Source: Bombardia bombarda
Lineage: Eukaryota > Ascomycota > Sordariomycetes > Sordariales > Lasiosphaeriaceae
Length of the DNA: 64,000 nt
Assembly: GCA_030512295.1 (NCBI GenBank)
Contig: JAULSR010000011.1
Coordinates: forward strand, 248,001-312,000
Direction of reading: 5' to 3'
The notes under the pieces are model-generated. The model saw only the letters and a list, made by a program, of their open reading frames with translations, did not search any database and had not been told where the DNA came from. The position numbers and the translations under genes are program-made. This document shows, piece by piece, positions 42,201 to 54,850 of the stretch (the first letter of the stretch is position 1; each line of letters starts with the position of its first letter).

Positions 42201-44454
42201 CGAGATCCAGATGGTGTGCCACAGATTGCCCTGCCTCAAGCCTGCATCGCGACTTCCTGGGAGGGCAGCTGTGGAATGCTTTGAACAGCATGCCCAGTCG
42301 AAATGCGGAAGGAACCTACACAGAAGTGGAGAGAAGGGAAGGGATATTGGTAGATTTATATAAGGTAGGGAAAGTGCGCAGTCGCCGTTTTGTACATTTG
42401 GCAAGAGCGAGGCAGTATTCCGAGCCGTACTTCTTCTACTCTTCTCGCACCCGCGCGCTCTGAACTTTGTGCAGCACAGACGCAATTGCGGTTTTGAGAG
42501 GTCACATCTCTCATCAACGTATTACTCAGAGCCAGCGATCCTTCGCATCCGACTTTGTCTTCACTTTCGAGTGCGACCACCGGGGCAGAATCTCACATAA
42601 CCTTAGGTTACCATCCACTGCAGCCTCATTCACAAGCGAAACGGCGGTCACGCACGGAGCCTGTGAGGTTCATTTGATCGAAAAAGTGCCCGGTTGGCCT
42701 CGTAAGCAGCGAAGTTTCGCCCCAGGACCCTGAAACCCTTTTGGGCCTTTTTGGAGGGGCCGACAACGGACGGAGTCCGGCAGACCCTCGATACTCGGTG
42801 TCGTGTGCGTCATCCTCCCTGGCGACGGCTCGACGATTGGCGACAGCGTTGCGACTGTTTGCGGATGAGGAAGGGATCAAGAATTCATCGACGCTGCGAC
42901 GGAGATCCAGGCCTCTTCCAGGCCAGGGACACCCTGGAGCTTTCGGAGCTTTGCCAGCTCAGGGCGTCAAACTTAGATCGCTCAAATCTGAAGTCCAAAC
43001 AAACACATCCAGGTTCACCTATATAACGCGGAAAAAGGGTGCAGCCACCAGGGAAGGCCAATTCCACACATGTGGATTCCGTACCTTCCGAATTATCTCG
43101 ACAAAGTCAGGTCAGGGTCCGTTGCAGGTAATCTGAACGATCTGGTCCAGCGCTATCAATTACAGGTGTGAAGTACCTAAGCTTAGCAGGAGGAGCTTCT
43201 GAGCGGGTGGCGGCGACACAGCGGACCCGTCAAACCTGGAAGTCAATCAAGCACCGTTTTGGGAGGGGCGGTACGCAGAGCCCCAGAAGACGGCCGCCTC
43301 ACCACAACGTCATAGACTCCAACTTTTGTCCTTTTTCGCCTGCCTTGGCTGTAATCTGACCGACCCGGACGCGGTCAGACAGCATCGCCCATCTTGGCTG
43401 GCATTCTGGCATTTTTGGCACTTCAGCGGTCTTGTATTTATTTGCGCACTTGCCCGGCCGAGGTGGTCCAGGTCTTTTCCCCCACCCCCCACCGAGAAAG
43501 CCACCTGGTTGCTGTTTAGTTTGGCCATTCCTCCACCTCTCCAACCCCCGCCTCCAATCCCCCCAGTCCAGGCTTTCGGAAAGCTTATCCCCGCCATCGC
43601 CATCTCATCACCGAAACCACGTCGCATCCGTCCAACAGTGTGTGAGAGGTACAATCCCTTTATTACTCACACACCTGGTCGCCAGTCTCACCTTGTGTGT
43701 CATGCTTGGTTCCGACAACCGACAAACAACAAATAGTGCCCGAAACCGCAGGAAATTGGGGGCTAAGAGAGAAACTGAGGCGACACATACTTCTCAACAA
43801 TAAGGCTCCAAAGCTATCAACATCGGCTGTACTACGGCGCACAACTGCGTGGCACAATCAACAATACAATCTACAACACACACACCTCTCATTTTATTAC
43901 CCCGCGTTTGCACACGGCCAAGCTAAGAGAGGCCGTCCGCGACGCGCAACCCCAACCACAGCCCAACCAACCAGCCACCGAGGTTAGGTAGTTTGTCAAC
44001 AGCCCGCGGGAGCCTCCTTTCTTGGCTCTGCCGCGACTGCCAAAGGCGGCTGCCTGTTTGCCTAGGTATCCTGTCGTTCGCCTTGATTTAGCTTGAGCAT
44101 AACCAAACGTGCACAAGCTATCACTTTGTGGCACCAACCACTTCTCCGCCTTTTATGAAACAAGTCCCTCTTGTTAGACTGCTTGTTTGCTGGTCAAGCT
44201 TTGATGTGTTGTGGCACAGCCCTGCCAACACGCAAGTTACAGCAAGTTGTTTGTTTATAACCCCCGGGTTCCGTGGTTATTATTATTATTACTGTCCGAT
44301 TGATCCCACCCAACTACCCGACCGAACAAAGACAGCCCTCACACCCTGCCCGACGCACCCGACAAAGGTTGTCTCACTAGCTCCGATTTAGATATCGTTC
44401 AGAAGCCATCGGAAAATATCGCCATCCTGCAACCCAGACTTGTGTTGTTATTTA
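39256..44454. other. Long region without a supported gene
   Basis: About 5.2 kb. Many overlapping frames on both strands lack motifs, splice logic or balanced composition. CT-rich, pyrimidine-biased sequence at 43400-44440 probably forms the promoter and a long leader for the small gene at 44455. Short features: GGCTGGCT tandem repeats at 41688-41713, a CACACG-rich tract near 39908, and CCTAAGGTACC at 39922. A non-coding RNA or an unrecognised gene is possible. Confidence 0.4.
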
Positions 44455-44922
44455 ATGTCTGACTGCCCCTCATCATCCACCCCCCGATCCCCCGGCGTCG
44501 ACACCAACACCACCTTCATCGATCATCAGCGCAAAAGACATACCGTTGCGCCCCACTCATCTGACCCCACATCTCGAACGCATCTTCATAATTGCTCCAG
44601 CATGTCGTCTCCACAGATCTCAAGTGGCAACAGGGCCATGCAGCTATACACGCTGGTCCCCAACCTCCACGTGCAGGATCCGGCCATTCGCGAAATAGAC
44701 CTGGGTAACTGCCCCTGGACGGTAGCTACCGTCATCGAGGACGACGATCTCATGTTTGGAGGCAAGGCACTAAGCGCTTGGTATGAGGAAGATCGCAGAA
44801 GACTGAGCACCAGCCACGAGGAGGAGGAAAGGAGAGGACGTCAACGTGAAAGGGTCAGAACCGAGAGCCATCATCACCACCACCATCAACACGTCAAGAA
44901 GAGCAAGGAATCCAAACAGTGA
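44455..44922 (+). CDS. Conserved small fungal protein of unknown function
   Basis: Intronless, 155 residues from ATG 44455 (a second in-frame ATG lies a few codons upstream at 44440 and another at 44602). The N-terminal 45 residues are Ser/Thr/Pro-rich. The core NLHVQDPAIREIDLGNCPW followed by TVIEDDDLMFGGKALSAWYEEDRRRLS is a pattern I recall from uncharacterised proteins across ascomycetes. The C-terminus is charged with a His run and a basic tail. There are no membrane segments or known catalytic motifs. The long CT-rich leader fits a regulated, expressed gene. Function unknown. Confidence 0.7.
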   Translation: MSDCPSSSTPRSPGVDTNTTFIDHQRKRHTVAPHSSDPTSRTHLHNCSSMSSPQISSGNRAMQLYTLVPNLHVQDPAIREIDLGNCPWTVATVIEDDDLMFGGKALSAWYEEDRRRLSTSHEEEERRGRQRERVRTESHHHHHHQHVKKSKESKQ

Positions 44923-47119
44923 ATTCCGCCCCTTGTTGTGTTGCCCTCCCTGCAGCCGTCGCAATACATGTCAGATACCCAAACAGCTTCCGGCTGTAGC
45001 GTGGGACAACCTCAATCAAACCCAACCAAAGTCGTCTCGCCTCATAAGGCAACCCGACCCGACGCCCAAACAGGATTCATCGCCAATCATAAACGACCAT
45101 CAAACTAATGCCACTCCCGCGTTATGTACCACATGTGTACCACGAGTACGCCACCGATCGATGGATTTCAGTTATTGTTGGGGCATCCGATGGTATACAG
45201 CGTCCGAGCTCGGCATTTGAACAGCAATATGAGCGCCGCTCTCTAATCACAGAGCGTGCACTCTTGATGCCACGATCCGCGGCCTTTGACACGTTACAAT
45301 ATCCTCCAATTTCGCATCAACTTTCTTTAGATTCGTCATTGCACCGACGATCTCAGCAACACTTTAATCTTCACCACATCGACACATCTAACTAGCAGAC
45401 TGGAGACTTGACAGATCCGTCTGTTCGTGGCCTCAACCCTGGTGGTAATGGGTCTTAATGTTTCATGGCTTTGCATTTATCGTTTCATCATCAAGATACC
45501 ATTTTCTCTTTTCTTTTACACTCTAATGTCATGAGATCATGTCGCAACGAAGACCATGGCCACCACTGGGATATTTCATGGCCTTTCTCTCGGTAGACAT
45601 CCATGGCCAGCGTTTCTTTTCACTTTTTGGTATATGACTTTTCTTTTCTTTATGAGCATTACGACTGGCGTTGATGGGAACTTTGAAAGACGCATTACAT
45701 TGTGAGGCTGGATAAAAATGGTCACAATTCTTGGTAGACAAATTTGGTCATGGGAGGGACAAAGACTTGGCTTTCACTCACTAGGTACAATGAATACATC
45801 CAAGGAGGCGAGGTCGGGCGGAATATTCTGCATTACAGGTTACTACATTTACAATTTGAGATGATTTATGATTCACACGATTTAGATGCTTTCAAGTCTT
45901 GAGATGCTATACTGCGTTTATTTGAGGATGACGATGTAAACGACACACGCGAGAAAAGAGCCTGTCGTCAAGCCCTGTGTGCGGCCCACACGCCACCCAT
46001 GTTCCTGCATTGTCGTGGCGTCTACCGCGGCGCGATCGTGGCGGTCATGGAATGTTCCTTCTTTGTTGGGGTGGCTCGAAATTTGTCATTGCATTCAGTG
46101 TGGATATCCAGTCATACCACGTCCTTTATCTCGGCTAGTACCCACCGGATCTGTGACGTTGGGCCACTATCCGACAGCTCCCCGGGCATTTTAGAATCGC
46201 TGCTGTTGTGTTGTGTGTGATATTGTGTGTGATGATTGTATGAAGAAGCAAACAACGATTGTCAAGAGTGCCTCTTCCGCTTTCGTCTGCCATGAGACAT
46301 CACAAACAATCGTAGAAGAAATGTACATGCATGGATTGGTGAGCGACGTGGCTTGGTCTGAAACCTGGCTATGATGGACGTAGAATGGTATGAGCTTTGC
46401 TGCGTTTGTTGTGATTGCACACTGATACTCTTTTAGAGGGGATGGGAGGGCATGGGGAAGACTGGAAGAGAGTAATCACTTGGGGTTTATGTATTAAGAA
46501 GACTTAGTGAAAGCTCCGAGCGACACACACCATCGTATAATGATGTTGACTTCGAGTCATGACTGGTGTTATCGTTGTCAACGACTTTACCTGAGAAACG
46601 CAGGAGCATAAGTAGACGAGTATAAGTGAAGTCGATAATTCTTATCTCGTAATCGTAAAGCTGCCGACATAGACTGCCGCGCAACATCCGCCAAGCCCCA
46701 TAGGGCCGAAAATTCGATGTCATCTTTTTCTTTGTTTAGTCGGCGAGGAACTCAAGATTTCCGCTAAAGGCTGTTTTGGCGACGGATGTGAGTTGCCTGA
46801 TTGGGCATGCTTCACGATCGAGGATGCCGATATTGAAGAGGACTACGCCCCCGACGTGGCCGGGAAGTATGTCACTATCTCTTTTAAAGGGACATAAGTA
46901 TAGGGTATGTAACAAACTGAAATTTCTGCACGACTACCTATCTATGATGGAAGAGTATAGCGTCACAAACGCTATGCTCGCTGCGCATTCTTGTTCCCAA
47001 ATCATCGCATTGTTTGCCCAAAATGGTTGATCAGCCTGACAACATACTTCGGTTGGTAAGGTACGTATAAAAACCACTGCAGTAAAAGAAGTATGTCCCT
47101 CGTATACTCGCTTACTCCT
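44923..47119. other. Intergenic region
   Basis: Downstream of the small conserved gene, about 2.2 kb with no supported coding sequence. Pyrimidine-rich and AT-rich parts alternate. It is the convergent 3' side of the truncated NLR copy. Confidence 0.5.
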
Positions 47120-48947
47120 TTACCTCCAAAAGATCGTGACGAACTGATCATATGCCTCATCCGTATTGCAATCTGCAACATGTGGATATTATTTCTGAGC
47201 AGGGTTTCTGCTTCATCCCGCCGAGCCTTTGCCCCCTTGATGACCTCGGGATCGTCGTTACCAAGGGCTAGAGCCTGTGAAAGTTTGAACAAGTTTCGCG
47301 CATGGTTAGCTGGCATATTTTTATATCTCTCTTGAGAACTTGTTATCGACATCGATTCTTTGATGTGCTTGCTGATTCCCGATATGATTCCAGTTAGCAA
47401 TCAGTTTTCCATCAACGACGATATAAGATCAAAATGAGGGCAAAGGTAGTATTGCTCTGGACTCACATTGCCGACTTAGGATCATGCTGGTTGAGACTGA
47501 TGACGCCCATCCTGTACATGCATGCCCCGAGGAACAGGTGGGGATTGTCTAGACGGCCCCCTGACCATACATTCTGCGCTTTCGAGTATTTTCCCTTTGC
47601 CAATTCGAAGTCTTTCTGTCTCTCGTATAGCAGGCCCATGGCAAAGTGTCCGCTAGACAGACTAATCAGTGTTTGCGTCTAGTACCAGGGGCAGATTAAT
47701 GATGGAGTGTGGGAATCACTTACAATGCAATCGCTGCCAAGTTTGCGTCCTTAGCAATATTAGCCGGGGCTGTGACGCGACTCAGCAACTCTGCTGCTCT
47801 GTCATAGTCGCCTAGGAGTAGATAGCATCTCGCTTCGTTAACCAGAATATTAAGAGGGTAGTCAGATTTATCATCTCCCCACCATTCGCGAGCTTCTTTG
47901 AACGATTCTAAGGCGGACTCTTGATTTCCGGCTGAGCTGTAGGTATATCCGAGGTTGGCGGCCGTATAGCAGAGGAGGTCAGTCTTTTTCGGTTGTTCTG
48001 CAAGGCGTATTTTGTAACTTTCTATGTTCAGCTGGATAGCTCTCTGTGCGTCCCCTGAGGATTCTGCTGTCTGGGCCTGGTGAGAGATGATAGTAGCCTT
48101 GAGGTCTTCTTTTCGCGGCCCCGGTTCGAGCTGATCTAAGGCTAGCAAATTCGTACTGCAGGCTTTCTCGCACTGTTGAAGGTCGTTCATGTCGGAGAAT
48201 AAGCTAATGACAGATAATAATTAGCGATAAGTCAGTCTGTGACTGTACACGAGTCTACATGTCATGGAGTAGGTAGGTAGGCAGAGAATCATACCGCTGC
48301 ATTCGATTCAGTAGTTCGCAGAACTGCCACGACGCTTTGAAATGGGCAGAACGTGTCAGTTCATCTTCAAAGAAACCTGTCAAGCTGCTGAAGAAGCCGA
48401 AGTATGGGAGGCACATCAACCAACGATCGAGGATATTGAGCTTGGCGGCCATGGCGTCTTCGGTCGGAAACAATTGCAGCACGAGTGCGACCGCGTTGTT
48501 GAAGGCATCCACTCGCCCTGCTTCAGTTAAAAGTTCCTTGAACAGCGCCCGAATAACCTTGGGAACTGTAATTTGTGCATAGGGCTTGTCACGTGCATCG
48601 ACCAGGTGTTCTGCAACTAATTTTGCAATGGCGCTGGCAAGGCTGTGTCGAGTCTGTATTAGCATAGTTACCTATGTAGGAGTAATGTGCAGGTGAAGCA
48701 GATTGGCATACACCGTATTCCCAGGGACAAACAATGCCATGTGTTCAGGAAAATCTCGTTCTGTCTTGGCCATAAGGACTTTGGTACCAATGCTGCCTGT
48801 CGACAAAAACGATAATACGCCAAGAAGACATCGGCTTTCCTGGTCTAATGAAGAAAATTTTTGATCCCACACAGCTTTATCAGCAGTATACCGCCGGGCG
48901 TAGCCAACGTCATCCCAGATTTGATCATTCTTGTGTGAACCATCCAT
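47120..48947 (-). pseudogene. 5'-truncated NLR copy (TPR part only)
   Basis: Minus-strand exons homologous to the 3' half of the intact NLR at 51404-54850. They read VWDQKFSSLDQESRCLLGVLSFL, AFNNAVALVLQLFPTEDAM, CEKACSTNLLALDQLEPGPRKED, NLGYTYSSAGNQESALESF, FAMGLLYERQKDFELAKG and ANHARNLFKLSQALA. The NB-ARC domain and everything before it are missing. Near the C-terminus the frame breaks between AETLLRNN and DCNTDEAYDQFVTIFWR, whose stop is at 47122-47120. Truncation and frameshift make it a pseudogene. Sequence upstream (48948-49200) is unrelated, and a fold-back element follows. Confidence 0.8.
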
Positions 48948-49222
48948 GGTGGGTGGGTGGAGGTTTGGTTGTGGAGGCGATGGAGGTGGTGGAGGTAATG
49001 GGGACCATGGAGATGATGGGGATGGGATGTTTCGGGAGAGACTCTTTCAGCTTCAGCGTCCGGGCTGACCTCCCTTTTATATGTAGACACAGTGGCCGCC
49101 TGCACGAGGTGGTACCAACGCATCTTACCTCCACAGTTTGTTTTGGCACACTGTGTGCCATGTTTCGACTCTTTTGCATATTTGGAGAAAACCTCGTTCA
49201 TCAATGCATGTCATTGACCAGA
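48948..49222. other. Junction sequence between truncated NLR and fold-back element
   Basis: A GGTGGAGG-like repeat tract at about 48950-49020 and unassigned sequence occupy the place where the NB-ARC coding part should be. No coding support. Confidence 0.45.
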
Positions 49223-49282
49223 AACAAATAAACAAACAAACAAATAAATAAACAAACAAATAAATAAACAAACAAATAAATA

Positions 49283-49412
49283 AACAAACAAAGCAAGCGC
49301 AACAGCATGAGATTAACCTCGCCTTGTTCGCGACTGGGTTAAATCAACAATCAAGTTGTAAAATGACCTTTATTGGTGTAGGGGAGTCGCCTGTCGCTCA
49401 CAAAATATATCA
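49283..49412 (+). repeat. Left inverted arm of fold-back element
   Basis: It begins AAACAAACAAAGCAAGCGC and runs through GACCTTTATTGGTGTAGG to CTCACAAAATATAT. It is the reverse complement of 49739-49863. Confidence 0.9.
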
Positions 49413-49738
49413 CAAAGTCACCACTGTTTTGCTGGGCCGATCACATGTCCCCCAGCAATGTTTAGACACCTACGCACTGGGTCAGAAGCACACGCCGTGA
49501 CAAGTGGCCAAAACAAAGATAGATGGGACACGCAAGATTGGTGAAGATGTCTCAGACCCTAGGGGTCTTAGGCTTTGGTCAATGATGCATTGGGACGAGC
49601 CTAAGGGCGCAGTCTTGTCACCTAGGTAAATATCTAAGCTCACTGGCAACAAAAGACGCACTCGACACATGGTCATTGAGTTTCTCGATAGAGAACTTCT
49701 ACATTGTTGTACATAATAAGCCAATTAAGTACATTATG
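49413..49738 (-). other. NLR promoter fragment captured inside the fold-back element
   Basis: Read on the minus strand, 49560-49430 matches the upstream and first-intron sequence of the NLR copies at 63277-63640 (ATGCATCATTGACCAAAG; GTGCTTCTGACCCAGTGCG; GGGACATGTGATCGGCC). Exon 1 itself appears deleted. Its orientation agrees with the truncated minus-strand NLR to the left, so it may be that gene's own separated 5' region. Confidence 0.6.
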
Positions 49739-49863
49739 TGATACATTTTGTGAGCGACACCTACACCAATAAAGGTCATTTTACAACTTGATTGTTGATT
49801 TAACCCAGTCGCGAACAAGTCGAGGTTAATCTCATGCTGTTGCGCTTGCTTTGTTTGTTTATT
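49739..49863 (-). repeat. Right inverted arm of fold-back element
   Basis: It reads TACACCAATAAAGGTC to GCGCTTGCTTTGTTTG and pairs with 49283-49412. Confidence 0.9.
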
Positions 49864-50183
49864 TATTTGTTTGTTTGTTTATTTGTTTGTTTATTTGTTT
49901 GTTTATTTGTTTGTTTTTTACGTTTAACCTCTGGAGCCTACGCCGAGGCCAATAGTAGGCCAAACACTCAAGGCACATCCAATAATGTGCGTAAAGCAAT
50001 CACCTTCTCTTCTTTGGTCATAAAATCTGCGAGGTCCTGCTTCGCCATGGAAAATTTCTGCTATATTAGACGTAAAGGGGTCTCCGTATTTTTTTGTGGG
50101 TGGCGAGTTTAAAGAGATAGCTTGACTTCAGAGGTGACGATACGGGATATTGGGAAAGGTGTCAAATGATTCAGATGCAGCGA

Positions 50184-50432
50184 ATGTTGCAAAAACGAGT
50201 TAGATATGGATATTGAAGTACAGGTTGTGTTGCGGAGTGCGAAGTACGCAGATCAACATGGGTAACGGCGAGACTTTGATGGAGAGAAATGTTTCAGAAT
50301 GTGCAGGGCAGTCAGGAGAGGGCGCATGCTAACCGAAGAACCTTATCAGTCGGCCTACCCCACATGAAAATAATTACACCGGTTCAAGATTTTTCCAAAA
50401 TCAAGCGTTTTGCAGAGTCGGCAATGGTTAGG
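50184..50432 (+). repeat. Dispersed repeat, copy 1
   Basis: A roughly 250-nt segment shared in direct orientation with 62409-62671. Anchors: ATGTTGCAAA, GAAGTACAGGTTGTGTTGC, GAGAAATGTTTCA, AATAATTACACCGGTTCAAG and GCAATGGTTAGG. It is non-coding. Confidence 0.8.
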
Positions 50433-51403
50433 TACCTACAATCAAGGTCCAAAAGAATGTGGCTACTTGCTCAAAACCCCGCAAAAACGGCCAAAAATCT
50501 ATTTGCGTCGTTTGCCATTTATGAACTGGTTGCTGGATGAATCATAGAAATCACCGACTGAGCATATAGATTCATATCGAGGCGGCATTATATCATGACT
50601 CGTTGGTCTCCTTAAAATACACTATGCACTTGATCCGGTCCCAAAGTACCTACTTATATATCTCCCCTAAATCAACTTTCCTCCCTCATTCTAACTCTTT
50701 ACTAGCTTCCTTACCAGTTGCATATCTGCCTCACTAAATGGTTAGTATAAGCGACGGCAGCAGTCCCATCTAGCTAAAACGCTTCGAATTGCTACTCAAC
50801 GTTACTGCATCAGCTGTTGAGAACAATATTGCAGGCCTTCATAACTTATCTCCCACCATACGATACTGTTTTATGAATATGTGAACAGTAAGGTACGTGG
50901 TATTACTGCTATACAGCTGATGAGCTGGTTATAGTTCTATGATCGTTCCATCTCTCCATGTGTTTTGACTTGTAGGTAATCTTCCCCGACCTGGAGGGAC
51001 ACGAATAAGGAGGGCCTTGAACGTCAACTGTCTTCAGAGCACGGTCTATGATTGGCAACGCATCGAGGATTGCAATGCCCATCCCGAGCTGTCCAGCTGC
51101 AAATGGGGCCCGAATTTTACACTGTACAGTGGTCTGGTATGGAGGATACAACCATTTCGCTATCAAGAATGTCCTTATCAGTGATACGTGAAGCTATGGT
51201 ATGATTGATCGGAGATTCTCGAATATCAAACGTTAAACTGTGAACCGAAAAGCAATTACTAACACGGCCTGGCATATACCCTTCACTTAGTAAACATCAT
51301 GTCTTAGCAATATTAAGCCTCCAACCTTCACCGATGCCAACTAGATCACCTTACAGGTGAATCCTAGCATGGAAACCAAAGAAACCATGTCACACCTTGC
51401 TGT
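50433..51403. other. Spacer downstream of the intact NLR gene
   Basis: No supported gene; presumably the 3' side of the NLR transcript. Frames here are short and motif-free. Confidence 0.5.
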
Positions 51404-54400
51404 TCACCTTCGATCGAGTGTGACGAACCTGTCGTATGCTTCGTCAGTACTGAAGTTGTTAGTATTTGGATCTTGCTTCCGAAGGTAGACTTCGGCTTCA
51501 TCTCGCAGTTTCACTGCTTCATCTAGGCTGTCATCAGAGGCATCCTGAGACAGGGCTTCTGATAACTTGAATAAAACCCGTGCGTGCTCAGCTGGCCTCT
51601 TATCCTTGTCAGCCTGGGTAATCACGACCGAATCCCGCAAATGATTACTGCAGTTTAAGTTAGTACAAACAAGCAAGAGCAGTGTAATCATGATCTTTGA
51701 GCGGACTTACATTGCGGCTTCCACCTTGCCCTGACTCAGATAGACCACCCCAAGTTTATACAGACATGCGCCGTAAAAGGGGTGTAGGCGTGTCTGATCG
51801 CCCTTCAACCATGCCTGTCGTGCCGCTGAGAAGTGTTGCTCAGCTGATTCAAAGTCCTTCCGATGCAGATCGAATACACCTATGGCGAAATATCCGCTTA
51901 ATGGATAGGTTAGCTTTTCTGAGTGTGGAAAGATGCATATGATTGTCTCACTCAGCGTTCATCGCCCAACCCTGGGACTTGTCACTCCTGGCTTGTTTCT
52001 CAAAGCTATCCAGTAGCTTTTCCGCGGTTTCGAGGTCCCCGAGAAGTATGTAAGCCCTTGCCTCGTTTACCAAAATGTTCAGAGGGCGATTAGGCATGTT
52101 ACTCCACCACTCACGAGACGTTTGGAACCACTTGAGCGCCTCTGTCTGGTTGCCAGCTGAGCTATAGGAATACCCAAGATTGCCGGCGGTATAGCTAAGG
52201 AAATATAGGTTCCGGGGCTGCTTTGCGAGTTGTATTTTGTAATCTTCTTTATGAAGACGAATCGCCGTTTCATGGTCTCCTAGGTTCTCTGCCATCTGGG
52301 CTTGATGGGAGATGATGGTCGCTTTATAGCTTTCTTTTTGCGCTCCAGGCTCGAGGCATTCCACTACCATCAGATTCACTCTGCAAGTCTCTTCAAAATC
52401 CTTCATCTCATTCGACTCTAAGAGGAATCTGGCATCGAATTTATGGTTAGCAGGAAGCTTTGAGGTGACACGTTGATTTGACTGCTGCTAAAGAACTGTG
52501 CATACCGTTGGCTTCGAAGAAGCAATTCGCACAACTTAAAGGAGACCTGGAAATTGCCAGGCAGTTTCTGCTCCTCTGCAAAACAGTCCCTTAAGTTGAT
52601 GACGTGCTGTATATGCCGATTGCACATTTCCCAATTTTCGTACATCTGACCGACCTCAATATCCTCAGAGGGGAAGAGATCAAAGATAAGTGCCACGGCG
52701 TTTTCAAAGTATCTTAATCGCTGTTCCGGCGACAAGAAATACTTGAATTGCGTTTGGACCATCCGATGCACTGACATAATACCCGTATCTTCATCTTTTT
52801 TGACCAGTGCTAGTCCAAATAGTTCTGCGAGAGCCTCTAAGAGCCTGAGTGCACGGCACTCTGTCAGCACCATCATCAATTGCACCAAGGACCAACCATA
52901 TCAGTAATGCCAACATACCTGAAATCATTATCGCAGAAGGATAAGTCCGCCGGAAAGTGTCTCCCCTCAACATTCGCAAAGATCTCCGGAGTGATATTGT
53001 CTGGCATTAAGAAGGAAATAACACCCATTAGGGGCTTGCTGTCCTTGCTGAGGGAAGCGAACGACGCTTCCCATATGGCCTTAAATTCGTCTCTCTCGTG
53101 GGTCGTCTGAGGATTTCTCAAGTACACAGCCAAAAAATCCTCAATCGGAAATTTGTACCTGTGGATGAGACCAGCCATCTGCGAAATCATTAACGCATGG
53201 CCACCCAGTCGCTTAGCAAGGGCGAAGGCAGAGTCGTCTACTGTTTCTGCCGATTGTCGATCAATGTTTTTCTTCAGGAGATGGAGAAGGAACTTTGAAC
53301 CAGTTTTGTCGTCCCAAGACGTAACTTCCAAGCCGTCAGACGCAGGTTCAAATGCGAGCGAGTCATTACGGGTCGTGATTATGGCTCTGCCATTCGTCGA
53401 GGTGGGCCAATAAGGCATCAAGATCTCGGCGGACTCAACATTATCGTACACAACTAGCCAGCTGCGGTCTGTTAAAGATCTGATCAGCAACCTGTATGTC
53501 CTTATAATCGATCAAAGAGCTCCTCATTAGTTACCTGTCGATTGGAGCCAGTCATGAACAAGGTGGAAGTTGGCTTCATGGTGTTGTGGATTTGCGCCAG
53601 GGAGCTTCAGTCGTAAGGCAATGTCGGTGAAGCTCTGTCTGAGCGATGCCGGCTTCTCTCCGCTGACCCAGAGACCAACGTCATAGACACTTTCTTTGAA
53701 CCGTGCTTCCATATAACTGCACGCAACGCTGCTCTTGCCCACGCCTCCAATACCGTGCAGAGCAACTGAGCGAAATGAGGTCCCTCGTACGTCGGGTCCT
53801 AAACTTTTGTCAAGGTTCTGAAAGACATCAACTCGATCGAACAACCGGATTGTTCTCGATGGTGGGAGCATTAGACAGCGAGGAACATCGCTGGGCCGAG
53901 GTGGCGGAGGAAGAACTTCGATAGGTCGAGGTGGTGGAGGCTGCACAGCCATGCTGAAAGAACTAGAAACACTTTCTTTCATTGCTTTGAATTGATCCCC
54001 AAGACCCTGGTTTATCTTGGAAAAGTCTCGTTGGATTTGACGGAGAGCGGCCTCGTTATCTTCCAACGGTAATTAAAACAGGGTCAATAATAATCTTACC
54101 AAATGTTCTGAAGGTAAATGGCGAATTGGATGGTTGAAAAGCTTAAAACAGTAGAACGTACCATCATTTTTCCCAGGGTCGCTGCTGTGGATATAATGGA
54201 TCGAATTTGTGAAGAATGCCAGGAACATGACCTGCATCTCAAAGCACGCCTCTCTGACCATATTCAAAGTCGTCAAGTTATTGGTCATGCCCTCAGGCAC
54301 GCCACAATATGGATTGAAGGCTGAAGCCTTGAGAGCTAAAGTGCTCATCATGGGAGGAACCGCGTCCAGGATCTTTTTATCCCGCTTTCTATCTTGTATA

Positions 54401-54850
54401 GAGACCAGCTGGTGACTGTTAGCTTTACGACCTAGGTACAGATAGGCAAGGAATAAATTTTGGATGGTGAAACCACAGGTAACTGAGGTCCGCCATGCTC
54501 ACCTTCAGAAAACAAGCCATTGTGCCCCAGACCAGTGATGCGTCAAGCTCAGTCCCGAGTTTCTTCTCGAAAAACTCGATAAAGTCACGAAATTGACGCG
54601 GAACTGCTAGAAGGTCTGATATGGGTTCAGAAAGGCCCTCAAGTAGCTCTTTGACGTCGAGCCACGATCTATACGTTTGAACCGTCTCCAGTTCATAGAG
54701 GTCCAACATGGAGTGGGACCTCCGGGTGGCTTTAGCCCATCTGGCCGAGAAGTCGGAAACACTAATAAGGCAACATATTCAGATACAGTATCATTGTTAA
54801 ATTCTATGAGTAGAGACAGCAGCTTACATCTCAGCCGTTTTCAGGTCCAT
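51404..54850 (-). CDS. NLR receptor: helical N-domain, NB-ARC, TPR (intact)
   Basis: Nine exons keep phase at all eight joins: 54850-54828, 54761-54503, 54408-54162, 54059-53535, 53468-52919, 52844-52506, 52428-51952, 51896-51711 and 51647-51404. They give 949 residues. Residues 1-176 form an all-helical domain (FSARWAKATRRS, FIEFFEKKLGTELDASLVWGTMACFLK, MVREACFEMQVMFLAFF), comparable to fungal STAND N-terminal death-fold-like domains. Residues 177-215 look like a coiled coil, and two PPPPRP repeats follow. NB-ARC: Walker A GIGGVGKS at 279-286, WLVVYDNVE at 355-363, GRAIITTRN, GGHALMISQMAGLI. About ten TPR-like helices run from 560 to the end, including NLGYSYSSAGN and EHARVLFKLSEALSQ. The acceptor at 52845 (CACTCAG) was chosen because it alone restores the frame DFR-LLEALAELFGL. 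It is the only undamaged member of its family here. Ligand and effector are unknown. Confidence 0.87.

Larger units (their letters stand above)
49215..49917. mobile_element. Fold-back (MITE-like) element with long inverted arms
   Basis: The arms 49283-49412 and 49739-49863 are inverted copies differing by about one substitution and one 9-nt indel over roughly 125 nt, so they are recent. Each arm is bordered outside by a tetranucleotide AAAC/AAAT microsatellite (49223-49290; mirrored as GTTT/ATTT at 49856-49917). The 326-nt centre codes for nothing and contains NLR promoter sequence. No transposase is present, so it would be non-autonomous. Exact ends and a target-site duplication could not be fixed because of the microsatellites. 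Confidence 0.75.

Noticed and set aside
40981..43136. Several 90-160 residue frames on both strands
   Set aside because: Overlapping, atypical composition, no motifs, no splice structure; no way to prefer one.
49215..49290. AAAC/AAAT tetranucleotide tract as a possible CRISPR or telomeric repeat
   Set aside because: Simple microsatellite without spacers and unlike the TTAGGG telomere unit.
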